From CADEDH01 sp965262175 (lineage in GTDB: Bacteria > Actinomycetota > Acidimicrobiia > Acidimicrobiales > SZUA-35): DNA of 64,000 bases. The DNA lies in the NCBI GenBank assembly GCA_965262175.1, contig CBDHES010000002.1:2852001-2916000 (forward strand), given 5' to 3'. Positions 40,264-49,487 of this stretch are shown here, in pieces. Within the stretch, counting starts at the first letter, position 1. Each line of letters opens with the position of its first letter. Below the pieces are notes generated by a model. That model did not search any database. It saw only the letters and a program-made list of their open reading frames with translations, and was not told where the DNA came from. Made by a program: the position numbers and the translations under genes.

Positions 40264-41242
40264 GATCGGTGGACCGACCCGGTCCAACCCTGCCCGCCGT
40301 CATCGTTCGCACCCGAGGTCGGATCCACGATCGGGTCCAGGTCGGGCGACGATCGAGCACCGCTCGTCGTACCTCGTCGATCGGATTGACCAGGCCCGAC
40401 ACGTTGAGGGTCGACAGCTCGGAGTAGAGATGGTCGACCGCTGCAGGTTCCAGACCCGAGCTCCGGTAGGCCCGCCGGACCGGCACCCGCACGCTACGGG
40501 GCGGCGGCGGACCAGCGACCAGGCGAGCATCGACGGCCACGAATCGAGCCGCGGCGTGGCGCATCATCGCCTGCCGGAGCACCAGGCTGTTGGACGCGAA
40601 CAGCCCGGCGTCGCTGACGTGCAGCACGAGGGCATACGGCACCCGGGCTCCGACCCGGGTGTAGACCACGTAGCAGTAGCGACCCCGATCGGCGAACAGC
40701 AGGTGATGGCACGGCGAGCTCGTACCGTGGTCCTCCAGCCGCTGCCGGTCGTCGGGCCGAAGACGTTCGGCGAAGCCGTCCCGGTCGTGGAGCTCAGCCA
40801 CCCGATCGGCCGAGACCGTCGGCGGGGCTGCCAGCAGGACATGGGTCCACCGCTCCAGCGATCCGAACCCGACCCCGAGGAGGGCCCGATGGACCTTCCT
40901 CACCGGCGTCAGCGCGGTGACCACCGCCCCTGGCACCTTGGCCGCTCGGAACAGGAGGCGATGAGCGTGGGCCGCCCCGTCCTCGGCCACGATCGAGCTG
41001 TGGAGGTTGCAGAACAGGAGGCGGCGGCCCGCCACGACCCGCTCGACGAAGAGCGTGCCGACGTAGCCGGTGACGCGGTCGCCGTCCACGATGGCCAGCC
41101 CGGGCGCCCGACCGGGCGGGGCCCACGACGGACCCAGCGCGTTCGACCACATTCCGGTCGTGGTATTGGGGTTATTGAACTGGTCGACAAGCCGGCGGAC
41201 ATCGCCGAACATCGACTCGTCGACCTCCACGATCCGCGCCAT
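40244..41242 (-). CDS. GNAT-like acyltransferase domain protein
   Basis: 332 residues. The N-terminal ~130 residues fit a GNAT-like fold: IVDGDRVTGYVGTLFVERVV, RRLLFCNLHSSIVAEDGAAH, ALTPVRKVHRALLGVGF. The later half is a second, weaker domain (LLFADRGRYCYVVYTRVGAR). Such proteins are often found in capsule or exopolysaccharide clusters, where they acylate sugars. It overlaps the membrane gene downstream by 20 bp and is divergent from the flippase gene. The 220-bp gap between them holds the promoters and no gene. Confidence 0.6.
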   Translation of the reverse strand: MARIVEVDESMFGDVRRLVDQFNNPNTTTGMWSNALGPSWAPPGRAPGLAIVDGDRVTGYVGTLFVERVVAGRRLLFCNLHSSIVAEDGAAHAHRLLFRAAKVPGAVVTALTPVRKVHRALLGVGFGSLERWTHVLLAAPPTVSADRVAELHDRDGFAERLRPDDRQRLEDHGTSSPCHHLLFADRGRYCYVVYTRVGARVPYALVLHVSDAGLFASNSLVLRQAMMRHAAARFVAVDARLVAGPPPPRSVRVPVRRAYRSSGLEPAAVDHLYSELSTLNVSGLVNPIDEVRRAVLDRRPTWTRSWIRPRVRTMTAGRVGPGRSTDHVPAAH

Positions 41243-41462
41243 TCACCTCGCCCAGCTCTACCCAATTGACGAAAGAGCTATCGCCGCCCACCCGTCCCGA
41301 GATACGGTGAAAAAGGTCACACACAGATCGGTGAGATGGGGAAACGTCCCTCTGGACGGAGACCACTGTCGTCGACCATCCTTTCGTGGCGCTGTATCCC
41401 GGTTGGCGACCCAACCAGCGTCTGAGGTGAACCTTCCTCAGTTTCCAACGAATGCGGGGCAA

Positions 41463-42824
41463 GTGCACGAGACGGCGACGATCCAAAGAGATCGATCAGG
41501 TGGGAAGATTCGAGCGTTGATCGCCAACCCGCTGATCGTGAGCGGCCTGTCGCTGGCGGGGAACACGATGGTGACCTCGGGGCTCGGCTTCGTCTTCTGG
41601 GTGGTCGCCGCCCGCCTCTACACCCCCGCCCAGGTCGGGGTCTCGGCGGCCCTGATCGCCCAGATGGTCCTGCTGGCGGAGCTGGCCCACCTGGGGCTCC
41701 GGACCGGATTGGTCCGGTACCTGCCGGTCACCGATCGGGGACGGGGGCGGATGATCGCCACCTCGTACCTCGTGGCAGCGACGGTCGCCGCCGCCGCCGC
41801 TGGTGTGTTCGTGGCCGGTCTCGAGCTCTGGGCGCCGGAGTTGGCATCGATCGCCGCCTCGCCCGGACTGGTCATCGCCTTCGTCGCCGCGACCGCTGCT
41901 TGGGTGGTGTTCCTCCTCGAGGACAGCGCCCTCATCGGGCTCCGGGCCGCGATCTGGGTGCCGGTGGAGAACGGCGCGTTCGGTGCGCTCAAGCTGGTGC
42001 TCCTCGTCCCGCTGGCGGGGGCGGGAGCGGCCGCCGGGTCCGGCCCGATGGGCGACCTCGGCGTGTTCTGGGCGTGGACGATCCCGGTCTTCGGGGTGAT
42101 CGTGGCCGTCAACGTCGGCGTCGCCCGGATCCTGCGAGCCACGCCGGCACAACCGGAGGGCCTCGGCTGGGATCTCGCCCCGATGCTCCGCTACTCGCTC
42201 TCGGACTGGAGCGCCTCGCTGGTTCGCAACGCAACGATCGGCCTGCTCCCCCTGATCGTTCTCAACGAGGTGGGGCGCGAGCAGAGCGCGTACTACTTCC
42301 TGGCCTGGACGATCGCCCAGAGCATCTACCTCCTCAGCGCCAGCGTCAGCGACGCCCTGCTGGCTGAGGCCAGTCACGACGCCACCAAAGTCGATCGCTA
42401 CACCCTGCAGACCGGTCTGCTGAGCCTGGCGATCTCGACGCCGATCGTCGCGGTCGCCATGGCCGCGTCGCCCCTCCTGCTCCGAGCCTTCGGCTCGTCG
42501 TACGCCTCGGAGGCACTCGTCCCGCTCTGGTTGCTCCTGGCGGCGGCGATCCCCAACGCAGTGGTCCGGACCTACGTCGGGCGACTCCGGGTCGAGCACC
42601 GGCTCCGGACGCTGTTCGCCCTCGAAGCCGGGCTCGGATTGGCCATCCTCGTGTCGGCCTGGGTCATGCTCCGAGCCGTCGGCGGGGTCGGGGCGGCCGT
42701 GGCATGGACGGTCGTGCTGACGGTGGCGGCCGTGGCGGTGATCGTCGGCGGGCCGTTGACGATCGGCCGCCGGGAGCCGGCCGAGACCCAAACCCCGGCG
42801 GCGGCCGGCCCCGACCAGGACTAG
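41463..42824 (+). CDS. Polysaccharide flippase (Wzx/MOP-like)
   Basis: 453 residues from GTG 41463. About 12 hydrophobic helices are spread evenly; the start LIVSGLSLAGNTMVTSGLGF then FWVVAARLYTPAQVGVSAAL is the hallmark of MOP-superfamily polysaccharide transporters (Wzx type). It moves lipid-linked sugar units across the membrane. It is transcribed away from the GNAT-like and large membrane genes, and these three are the only polysaccharide genes in the window. The rest of any cluster must be elsewhere. Confidence 0.85.
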   Translation: MHETATIQRDRSGGKIRALIANPLIVSGLSLAGNTMVTSGLGFVFWVVAARLYTPAQVGVSAALIAQMVLLAELAHLGLRTGLVRYLPVTDRGRGRMIATSYLVAATVAAAAAGVFVAGLELWAPELASIAASPGLVIAFVAATAAWVVFLLEDSALIGLRAAIWVPVENGAFGALKLVLLVPLAGAGAAAGSGPMGDLGVFWAWTIPVFGVIVAVNVGVARILRATPAQPEGLGWDLAPMLRYSLSDWSASLVRNATIGLLPLIVLNEVGREQSAYYFLAWTIAQSIYLLSASVSDALLAEASHDATKVDRYTLQTGLLSLAISTPIVAVAMAASPLLLRAFGSSYASEALVPLWLLLAAAIPNAVVRTYVGRLRVEHRLRTLFALEAGLGLAILVSAWVMLRAVGGVGAAVAWTVVLTVAAVAVIVGGPLTIGRREPAETQTPAAAGPDQD

Positions 42825-42834
42825 GGTCGGACCG

Positions 42835-43203
42835 ATGGCGATCGCAACGTTTTCTCTGGCCGCCCTGGACTGCGCCGACCCCAGATCCCTGGCCCGGTTC
42901 TACCAGGCCATCACCGGCGGCGAGATCAAGGAGGCGACGGCATCCGACGACTGGGTTCGGCTCCAGGTGCCGGGCAGCTCCGACCTCGGCTTCCAACGGG
43001 ATCCTGATCACCGACCGCCGCGTTGGCCCGACGGTCCGGCCCAACAGGCCCACCTCGATTTCGACGTCACCGACCTCGACGAGGGTGAGCGGGCCGTGGT
43101 GGCGCTGGGCGCGGTCAAGGCCGACACCCAACCATCGCCCGACGAGTGGCGGGTCTTCGTCGACCCTGCCGGCCACCCCTTCTGCCTCTGCCTCGTCTCA
43201 TGA
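42835..43203 (+). CDS. Glyoxalase-like (VOC) domain protein
   Basis: 122 residues from ATG 42835: FSLAALDCADPRSLARFYQA, then AHLDFDVTDLDEGERAVVAL and the end WRVFVDPAGHPFCLCLV. This is the glyoxalase_6-type VOC domain common in actinobacteria. The leading LDCADP and the HPFCLC end are typical; the function is not known. The stop overlaps the crotonase start by ATGA. Confidence 0.85.
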   Translation: MAIATFSLAALDCADPRSLARFYQAITGGEIKEATASDDWVRLQVPGSSDLGFQRDPDHRPPRWPDGPAQQAHLDFDVTDLDEGERAVVALGAVKADTQPSPDEWRVFVDPAGHPFCLCLVS

Positions 43204-43988
43204 CGATCCGCCTCGAGATCGACGACCACGTCGCCCGGATCACGATCGACCGACCGGAGCGGATGAACGCCTTCGACGGCGACACCCACGTCGCCTTCAG
43301 CGAGGCGATCGACCGGGTCCAGGCGGACGACGACATCTGGCTGGCGGTGATCACCGGGGCCGGCGAGCGGGCGTTCTGCGCCGGCCGTGACCTCAAGTGG
43401 ACCGCCGAGATGAACGCCGCCTCCGACGACGAACGAGCCGCAGCGGCGGCCACGATGGCCTCGGTCACCCGGCTCCAGGACCGGTTCGACCTCGTCAAGC
43501 CGTTGATCGCCCGGATCAACGGCTTCGCCCTTGGCGGCGGGCTCGAGCTGGCCCTGGCCTGCGACATCATCGTCGCCGCCGAGCACGCCGAGCTGGGACT
43601 GCCCGAGCCCCGCCGGGGGCTGATCGCCGGGGCGATGGGGGTCCACCGACTCCCCCGCCAGATCCCCTATCACCTGGCGATGGGCTACCTGCTGACCGGC
43701 CGTCACCTGACGGCCACCCGGGCCCACGAGATCGGGCTCATCAACGAGGTGGTGCCGATCGATCGGCTCGACGCCGCGGTCGACGCCTGGGTTGCCGACA
43801 TCCTGGCCTGCTCGCCGGTGGCGGTCCGGGCCACGAAGCAGTCAGCCCTCGACGCCCTGCACCTCTCGCTGGAGGAGGCCCACGCCACCGTGGCGCCGTG
43901 GGAGGCGAAACGACGGATCAGCGAGGACGCCAAGGAGGGCCCTCGGGCGTTCGCCGAGCGACGCCCGCCCCGCTGGACCGGGCGCTGA
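43200..43988 (+). CDS. Enoyl-CoA hydratase/isomerase (crotonase) family protein
   Basis: 262 residues from ATG 43200, coupled to the VOC gene. Crotonase marks: DRPERMNAFD near residue 20, the oxyanion-hole segment ERAFCAGRDLK near 60, the second NGFALGGGLELALACDIIVA near 105, and EPRRGLIAGAMGVHRLPRQI near 135. These contribute the CoA-binding and oxyanion loops. Which acyl-CoA it acts on is not clear; no other fatty-acid gene is adjacent. Confidence 0.92.
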   Translation: MTIRLEIDDHVARITIDRPERMNAFDGDTHVAFSEAIDRVQADDDIWLAVITGAGERAFCAGRDLKWTAEMNAASDDERAAAAATMASVTRLQDRFDLVKPLIARINGFALGGGLELALACDIIVAAEHAELGLPEPRRGLIAGAMGVHRLPRQIPYHLAMGYLLTGRHLTATRAHEIGLINEVVPIDRLDAAVDAWVADILACSPVAVRATKQSALDALHLSLEEAHATVAPWEAKRRISEDAKEGPRAFAERRPPRWTGR

Positions 43989-44010
43989 CCCCACCGGCAG
44001 CCGCCCCCGA

Positions 44011-44820
44011 TCAGGGCCGGCGGGTGGCGGCCAGCAGGTGGGGCCCGACCCCGAGGAGATCGGGCACGGACTCGACCGCCCGCAGCGCGTCGAGCAGCCG
44101 CCGCCGCTCGTCGGGGTCGTCGAGCCGGGCGTCGAGGTCGCTCAGGGCGAAGGCCACGCTCTCGACCGAGACCACCTGCTCGACCACCAGCCCGGCGGCC
44201 AGCAGCTCATCCCGGAGCTGGGCCGGGGTGTGGAGGTAGGCGGTGAAGCTGCCCTCGAACACCGGGGGGAGGACGCCGGTGGCCTCGACCTCGTCGATCA
44301 GGGTCAGAACCTGGGGGTGGGGGTCGTCGATCCGGCCGATCAGGACCCCGTCGAGGCGGGTGGCCCACCGCGAGATCGCCGCGGCGTGGATCGATCCGCC
44401 AGGTCGCACCACCCGACGGGCCTCGGTCAGGGCCTGACGTCGGTCGGCCGCCTCGATGAGGTGGTAGAGCGGGCCGAGGAGGAGGACGGCGTCGACCGAG
44501 TCGTCGTCGACGTCGAGCTGTCGGGCGTCACCCACCGCGGCGTCGAGCCGGTCACCGAGCTTCGATCCGGTCGGGTACCGGGCCCGGATCTGATCGACGT
44601 GGTCGGGAACGATATCCCGGTGGATGACGTCGTAGCCGCGGTCGAGCAGCCATGCGGTGTATCGGCCGGGGCCGCCGCCGACATCGGCCACGACGGCCGG
44701 CGGCGGGGGCAGGGTGCGGGCGACGACCTCGGTCGTGCGGAGGAACTCGACTCGACCGACCCCGGTCCCCAGCCGGTCTCGCTCACCGTCGCGGGCGTAG
44801 TAGGCCTGAACCGGGTCCAT
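44011..44820 (-). CDS. Class I SAM-dependent methyltransferase
   Basis: 269 residues. Motif I VVADVGGGPGRYTAWLLDRG near residue 43, an acidic residue after strand 2 (VIHRDIVPDH), motif at DAVLLLGPLYHLIEAADRRQ near 108 and RRVVRPGGSIHAAAI near 133 give a complete AdoMet-binding Rossmann fold. The C-terminal ~110 residues are a substrate cap of unknown specificity. It stands alone, convergent with the crotonase gene. Confidence 0.9.
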   Translation of the reverse strand: MDPVQAYYARDGERDRLGTGVGRVEFLRTTEVVARTLPPPPAVVADVGGGPGRYTAWLLDRGYDVIHRDIVPDHVDQIRARYPTGSKLGDRLDAAVGDARQLDVDDDSVDAVLLLGPLYHLIEAADRRQALTEARRVVRPGGSIHAAAISRWATRLDGVLIGRIDDPHPQVLTLIDEVEATGVLPPVFEGSFTAYLHTPAQLRDELLAAGLVVEQVVSVESVAFALSDLDARLDDPDERRRLLDALRAVESVPDLLGVGPHLLAATRRP

Positions 44821-44890
44821 GACCCGATCCTGACCCGACCGGCCCCGGGCGATCCACTGGATTCCCGGGGCCGGTCCGACGGCCGATGGC

Positions 44891-45583
44891 TCAGCCCGCC
44901 GGGGGCAGGAGCACGGTGTCGATGACGTGGATCACGCCGTTGCTGGCCTCGATGTCGGTCTGGGTGACCGTGGCCTCGTTGACCATGACCGACTCACCGT
45001 CGATGGTGACCAGGACGGTCGCCCCATTGACGGTCTCGACCTCCTCACCGTCGAGCGTGAGCACGGTCTCGGCCGGCGCCTCCAGCGGGAGGACGTGGTA
45101 GGTGAGGATGTCGGCGAGCCCCTCATCGGCCAGGAGCTCCTCTGCGGTCAGGCCGAGGGCGTCGAGGGCGGCGGCGAAGGCCTCCTCGGTCGGGGCGAAC
45201 ACGGTGAAGGGGCCCTCGCCGGCGAGCACGCCGTCGAGCTCGGCCGCCTGGAGGGCGGCCAGCAGGGTCGGGAAGTCGCCGCTGGTGGCGACGACGTCGG
45301 CGATCGTCGAACCGGCCTCGGCCATGTCATCCTCGGCCATGTCATCCTCGGCCATGTCATCTTCGGCCATGTCATCCTCGGCGGTGTCGCCGTCGTCGGC
45401 GGTGTCGCCGTCGTCGGCGGTGTCGCCGTCGTCGGCAGCCTCGCTGTCGCTCTCCTCGGCCGTCGCTGCCTCGGTGGTGTCGGCACCGCTTTCGGTGCTC
45501 TCCTCGTCATCGCTGGCACAGGCCGACGCCACCAGGGCGAGTGACATCATCAGGCCGAGCAGGAATTGAAAACGCTTGTTCAT
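44891..45583 (-). CDS. Fasciclin-domain lipoprotein
   Basis: 230 residues from ATG 45581-45583, with AAAGGAGA upstream. The signal peptide ends in the lipobox VASAC (Cys about residue 22). Residues 25-92 are an acidic low-complexity stalk made of DDGDTA and AEDDM repeats. Residues ~95-230 form one fasciclin domain: GDFPTLLAALQAAELDGVLA, GPFTVFAPTEEAFAAALDAL, ILTYHVLPLEA, then NGVIHVIDTVLLPP. Fasciclin domains mediate adhesion at the cell surface. The stalk length is set by DNA repeats and may vary between strains. Confidence 0.93.
   Translation of the reverse strand: MNKRFQFLLGLMMSLALVASACASDDEESTESGADTTEAATAEESDSEAADDGDTADDGDTADDGDTAEDDMAEDDMAEDDMAEDDMAEAGSTIADVVATSGDFPTLLAALQAAELDGVLAGEGPFTVFAPTEEAFAAALDALGLTAEELLADEGLADILTYHVLPLEAPAETVLTLDGEEVETVNGATVLVTIDGESVMVNEATVTQTDIEASNGVIHVIDTVLLPPAG
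45321..45434. repeat. In-frame tandem DNA repeats in fasciclin gene
   Basis: Four 15-bp units (GCCATGTCATCCTCG, one with a single change) at 45321-45380 encode AEDDM repeats; three identical 18-bp units (GCGGTGTCGCCGTCGTCG) at 45381-45434 encode DDGDTA repeats. Unit lengths are multiples of three, so copy changes keep the frame. Confidence 0.9.
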
Positions 45584-45782
45584 GGCGGGAATCTCCTTTG
45601 ATCGCCAGTAACAGTACGTTCCGGCGAGAGCCCAACCCTGGATGCGATGACTTGCTATGACCTCGGTCACAGCAGGGTGGACGCCGGGCGAGGCGGCCAC
45701 AGCCACGACAAGGCGGGGTGGTCTCCGGGCTGGCGGTCGACGATGATCGTCGGTGATGGACGGAGCCGACCCACCGCCGAGG

Positions 45783-46157
45783 ATGACGGCCGCCAACCTC
45801 GCGCTCCGGTTCGGGGCCGAGCTCGGGGCGCTGGCCGGGTTGGCGGTCGGGGCGTGGACCCTCGTCGACGGCCCCCTCCGGTGGGTTGCCGTCGTCGCCG
45901 CCCCGCTGCTGGCCGCCGTGGCCTGGGGGGTGTTCAACGTGCCGGGCGACCCCAGCCGATCGGGGGCAGCGCCGGTGGCCGTCCCGGGGTGGGTCCGCCT
46001 CGTGGTCGAGATGATGGTCTTCGGCAGCGGGGTGGCGGCGCTGCTCATCGCCGCCCGGCCGATCCTCGCCGCGGCCCTCGCCGCCGTCGTCGTGATCGTC
46101 ACGGCGACGTCGATCCCCCGGCTCACCTGGTTGCTGCGTCGGGCGTCGTCGTCCTAG
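45783..46157 (+). CDS. YrdB-like (DUF2568) membrane protein
   Basis: 124 residues if started at ATG 45783; ATG 45756 or GTG 45753 would add up to ten. The first helix NLALRFGAELGALAGLAVGA and later FNVPGDPSRSG and RLVVEMMVFGSGVAALLIAA match the YrdB/DUF2568 pattern with four helices. Function is unknown. It is divergent from the fasciclin gene and its end overlaps the minus-strand membrane gene by four bases. Confidence 0.75.
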   Translation: MTAANLALRFGAELGALAGLAVGAWTLVDGPLRWVAVVAAPLLAAVAWGVFNVPGDPSRSGAAPVAVPGWVRLVVEMMVFGSGVAALLIAARPILAAALAAVVVIVTATSIPRLTWLLRRASSS

Positions 46158-46780
46158 CGCCGATCGCTGCGGCTCCAGCGGGGCGGTAGGGCCGGCACCG
46201 ACGGTGACACGACGACCGCGGCCCCGCCGGCGCCTCGACTCGTCCGCCGGCCTTCGAGGGCGGCCCGATGGCGGGCCAGCAACACGGCGACCACGCCGAA
46301 CGTGGCGGCCAGGACCATCAGGCCCAACGGGAGCACGATCGGCGACCAGTCGATCCCCCGGGCGATGGCGGTGGCGACGACCGCCACCCCGATACCGACC
46401 GCCGCGGCCAGGGCATGGGCCGCCGACCAGCCGGCGCCGACCTCGGGGCCGAGGACGGCCCGTCGACGGGTGAGGAACGACAGCTGGGTGGCCGCGAGGA
46501 CCGTCATGACGAGGAGGGCGGCGACCGCGTAGAGCACGAGCTCGGCGGGCGGTGACAGCTCCGAACCGACGATCAGGGTGCCGATCAGCGCCAGGACCAC
46601 CCCGGCCACCGTGGCCCAGGCCGCCCCGAACAGGGGGCCGAGGAGCAGCGCCATCGACCCGCCGACGATCCACCCGGCGGCGCCGACCCCGATCCCCGAC
46701 CGGGCACTGACGGTCGCCACGGCGGCGATCGCCCCGTTGATCACGAGGAGGGCGACGACGATCGCCGCGGTGCGGCTCAT
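46154..46780 (-). CDS. Membrane protein, last gene of DUF58/MoxR operon
   Basis: 208 residues from ATG 46778-46780, coupled to the DUF58 gene by ATGA. About six hydrophobic helices are followed by a basic and Pro-rich tail of ~25 residues. No family is recognised. By position it is the fifth gene of the operon 50860-46154 and probably forms part of the same membrane complex. Confidence 0.7.
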   Translation of the reverse strand: MSRTAAIVVALLVINGAIAAVATVSARSGIGVGAAGWIVGGSMALLLGPLFGAAWATVAGVVLALIGTLIVGSELSPPAELVLYAVAALLVMTVLAATQLSFLTRRRAVLGPEVGAGWSAAHALAAAVGIGVAVVATAIARGIDWSPIVLPLGLMVLAATFGVVAVLLARHRAALEGRRTSRGAGGAAVVVSPSVPALPPRWSRSDRR

Positions 46781-48087
46781 CGGAGCGCCGCCTGACGGCG
46801 GGCCCGCTGGTGGACCCGGAGACCCCGCAGCACGACCTCCACCGGCTGGCCCTCCTCCCACGGGATCACGGCCGCTCCCTCGTGGCTGAGGCGGCGGCGC
46901 CGGACCTCCTGGCCGAGGGCGAAGATCCGCCACCCGACCCCGCCGCCGGCCGGTGACGCCGGGTGGGCGTCCCGCCAGTCGGTGAAGGGCTCGATGACCT
47001 GGACCGATTGGCCCCTGGCCAGGAGCTTGGTCAGCAGCGCCACCATGCGGTCGCTGTGGAGCGGCGTCACGGCCACCACGACGGCGTCGGTCGGGATCCG
47101 CCGGTCGAGTCTGGTCGACGACAGGCCCCGCTGACCCCACCCGGGGGTCGACAGCTCGAGGACGGCGTCGGTCATGGCATGGAGCTGGCGAGGCCCGAGG
47201 CTCGGACCGATCCACCGGACGCCAGAGCCGAAGATGAGGAGGCCGACCGGATCCTGGGCGTTGAGATGGAGGCGGGCCAGGCCCAGCGTCAGGCGGAGGG
47301 TTCGGCGGAACCCGTCGAGCTGGCGGCTCCCCAGCTCCTGAAAGGCGTCGATGATCAGGATCACGGTCGTCGACCGATCGGGGTGACGGAGGGTGACCCA
47401 CGGGTCGTCGGTCCGGGCCGAGATCCGCCAGTTGATGGCGTTCAACCGGTCACCCGGCTGGTAGGGCCGGACGTCGGCGATCTCGCACCCGTCTCCCCGA
47501 TTGGCCGACAGGTGGCTCCCCACGAGGCGCCGAAACCGATCTGGTTCGAGCAGGGACCGGGCGTGCTCCTCCCGGATGTGGACCCGGATCGTCGTCTCGA
47601 TCCGGTAGGTGGCGACCGTCGTCACCAGACCGAACCGGTCGCGGGCGATGACCGAGAGCCGGCCGAGCGACGTCACGCCCCAGTCGTGGACGACCACGGC
47701 GAGATCGACCCGGCGGGGCTCACCCCCGGGGAGGCTGACCACCGACCGGAGCTGGCCGGTGTGACCGATGCGGTCGGTGGGGATGAGCTCGACGTCGACG
47801 AGCGGGACCGGGTCGGCACTGGCCACCTCGACCGTGATCTGCAGGGTGTCGTCCTCCAGGGCCCGCAGGTAGTCGATCGTCGCCCCGACCGACACCGAGG
47901 GCACGCGATAGTCCACCGCCGTGACCAGGAGCACCACCAGGGAGGGACCGCCGAGCACCAGCACCGCCGGATTCCGGAGGATGACGGCGAGCACCAACGC
48001 CCCCACCCCGACGATGACGTGGGCCGCCATCAGGTAGCTGTAGGTGGTGTAGGTCCCGGCGTCGGTCAGCTTCAGGTCGTGGGCCAT
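46777..48087 (-). CDS. DUF58-domain protein
   Basis: 436 residues. Two helices at about 20-60 anchor it. The DUF58 core is at residues ~195-260: RPYQPGDRLNAINWRISART and the following VTLRHPDRSTTVILIIDAFQ. A von Willebrand A-like domain follows (DLVGLLIFG-type strand DPVGLLIFGSGVRW). DUF58 proteins are constant partners of MoxR ATPases, which are thought to remodel or insert cofactors into VWA-containing targets. It is coupled to the downstream membrane gene and 6 bp from the MoxR gene. Confidence 0.88.
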   Translation of the reverse strand: MAHDLKLTDAGTYTTYSYLMAAHVIVGVGALVLAVILRNPAVLVLGGPSLVVLLVTAVDYRVPSVSVGATIDYLRALEDDTLQITVEVASADPVPLVDVELIPTDRIGHTGQLRSVVSLPGGEPRRVDLAVVVHDWGVTSLGRLSVIARDRFGLVTTVATYRIETTIRVHIREEHARSLLEPDRFRRLVGSHLSANRGDGCEIADVRPYQPGDRLNAINWRISARTDDPWVTLRHPDRSTTVILIIDAFQELGSRQLDGFRRTLRLTLGLARLHLNAQDPVGLLIFGSGVRWIGPSLGPRQLHAMTDAVLELSTPGWGQRGLSSTRLDRRIPTDAVVVAVTPLHSDRMVALLTKLLARGQSVQVIEPFTDWRDAHPASPAGGGVGWRIFALGQEVRRRRLSHEGAAVIPWEEGQPVEVVLRGLRVHQRARRQAALR

Positions 48088-48093
48088 CGTCGG

Positions 48094-49080
48094 TCACGCC
48101 ACCGCCGTCGGTGTGGGGACCTGGGCCAGGCAGTCGTTGACCACGTCGGTCGGGGTCACCCCCCGGAGCCAGTTGTCGGGGCTGATGATGAGCCGATGCC
48201 CGAGGGCGGGGACCGCCACCGCCTGGACGTCGTCGGGGGTGACGAAATCCCGACCGGCGAGCCCGGCCCAGGCTCGCGACGCCTTGAGCAGCGCCAACGA
48301 TCCGCGGGGGCTGGCTCCGGCCTGGGTCCGGGACGACTCCCGGGTGGCGTGGACCAGGGCGGCCATGTAGTGGGCGACCGCCGCCTCGACGTGGATCGCC
48401 TCGACCGCCTGTTGGATGCGGCTCAGGGTCGCCCCGTCGAGGATCCGCTGGAGCTCGATGCGCTCCTGGCGCCGGTGGGCCCGACGGAGGACGATCTCCG
48501 CTTCCTGCTCGACCGACGGGTAGCCGAGCCCGAACTTGAGGAGGAAGCGGTCGAGCTGGGCCTCGGGGAGGGGGTAGGTTCCGCCGGACTCGATCGGGTT
48601 CTGGGTGGCGATCACGAGGAACGGTCGGGGCAGGAGGTGGGTCGTCCCGTCGACGGTGATCTGTCGCTCCTCCATCGCCTCCAGGAGCGCGGCCTGGGTC
48701 TTGGGCGGAGCCCGGTTGATCTCGTCGCCGAGCACGAGGTTGGCGAAGAGGGGCCCGGGCTTGAACACCGGCTCCCGGGTCGCCAGGTCGAGGACGCTCG
48801 ACCCGGTGATGTCGCCCGGGACGAGGTCGGGCGTGAACTGGACCCGGGCGAACTCCAGGTCGGCGACCTGGGCGAAGGATCGGGCCAGGAGGGTCTTGGC
48901 CAACCCGGGGACGTCCTCCATCAGGAGGTGGCCGTCGGCGAAGAGCCCGGTCACCAGGAGGTGGAGGACGTCGCGTTTGCCGATGATCGCCCGCTCCAGC
49001 TCGTCGATCACCGCTCGGCCCCAGGCGGCGATCGAGGCGGGATCGGGTCGGTCGACGGGGCCTACGCCGTTGATGGTCAT
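48094..49080 (-). CDS. MoxR-family AAA+ ATPase
   Basis: 328 residues from ATG 49078-49080. Walker A region is EDVPGLAKTLLARSFAQ near 65 (MoxR proteins have GxxGxxKT of this shape), Walker B LVLGDEINRAPPKTQAALLE near 125, sensor 1 VIATQNPIES near 165, and arginine residues in LPEAQLDRFLLK. It hydrolyses ATP to act as a chaperone-like remodelling factor. Coupled by ATGA to the small gene upstream and followed closely by DUF58. Confidence 0.93.
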   Translation of the reverse strand: MTINGVGPVDRPDPASIAAWGRAVIDELERAIIGKRDVLHLLVTGLFADGHLLMEDVPGLAKTLLARSFAQVADLEFARVQFTPDLVPGDITGSSVLDLATREPVFKPGPLFANLVLGDEINRAPPKTQAALLEAMEERQITVDGTTHLLPRPFLVIATQNPIESGGTYPLPEAQLDRFLLKFGLGYPSVEQEAEIVLRRAHRRQERIELQRILDGATLSRIQQAVEAIHVEAAVAHYMAALVHATRESSRTQAGASPRGSLALLKASRAWAGLAGRDFVTPDDVQAVAVPALGHRLIISPDNWLRGVTPTDVVNDCLAQVPTPTAVA

Positions 49081-49487
49081 CGGGATCGGTGCTCCTGGTG
49101 GTATGGGACGGAATCGACGCCGGGGACCGGGCCGGCCAGTCGCTCCAACTCGGCGAGGCGGGCCGCCAGCCAGTCGGGCGAATGCTCGAGCGGGGCGGGG
49201 CCGGATCGGGGCTCGCCGCCGAGGGCCATCTCGAGCGCGTCGAGCCGGGCGACGAGGGTCGACCACTCGGTGCCCTTGGTCCCCCATCCCGTGGACTCGC
49301 CCCGCCACAGCCAACGGAGCTCGCCTGGGGGGAGCGCCTGGTGGGTGGCCGGCGGTGGCGGCGGATCCCACGAGCCGATCGGCACCGGTGCCTTGTCGCC
49401 CACCGCCCACAGGACCGAGGCGGCCACCAGCACCGCCATCAGGCCGCCGCCGGCAGCGAACACGGTGAGCCACTGGAGGCCGGTCAC
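49077..49487 (-). CDS. Small membrane-anchored protein of the MoxR operon
   Basis: 136 residues from GTG 49485-49487 (GTGA overlap with the DUF4129 gene). One N-terminal helix, FAAGGGLMAVLVAASVLWAV, a Pro-rich linker and a soluble helical part with LRWLWRGESTGWGTKGTEW and DWLAARLAELERLAG. No family recognised. Coupled on both sides, so it is very likely made in step with the neighbours. Confidence 0.65.
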   Translation of the reverse strand: MTGLQWLTVFAAGGGLMAVLVAASVLWAVGDKAPVPIGSWDPPPPPATHQALPPGELRWLWRGESTGWGTKGTEWSTLVARLDALEMALGGEPRSGPAPLEHSPDWLAARLAELERLAGPVPGVDSVPYHQEHRSR

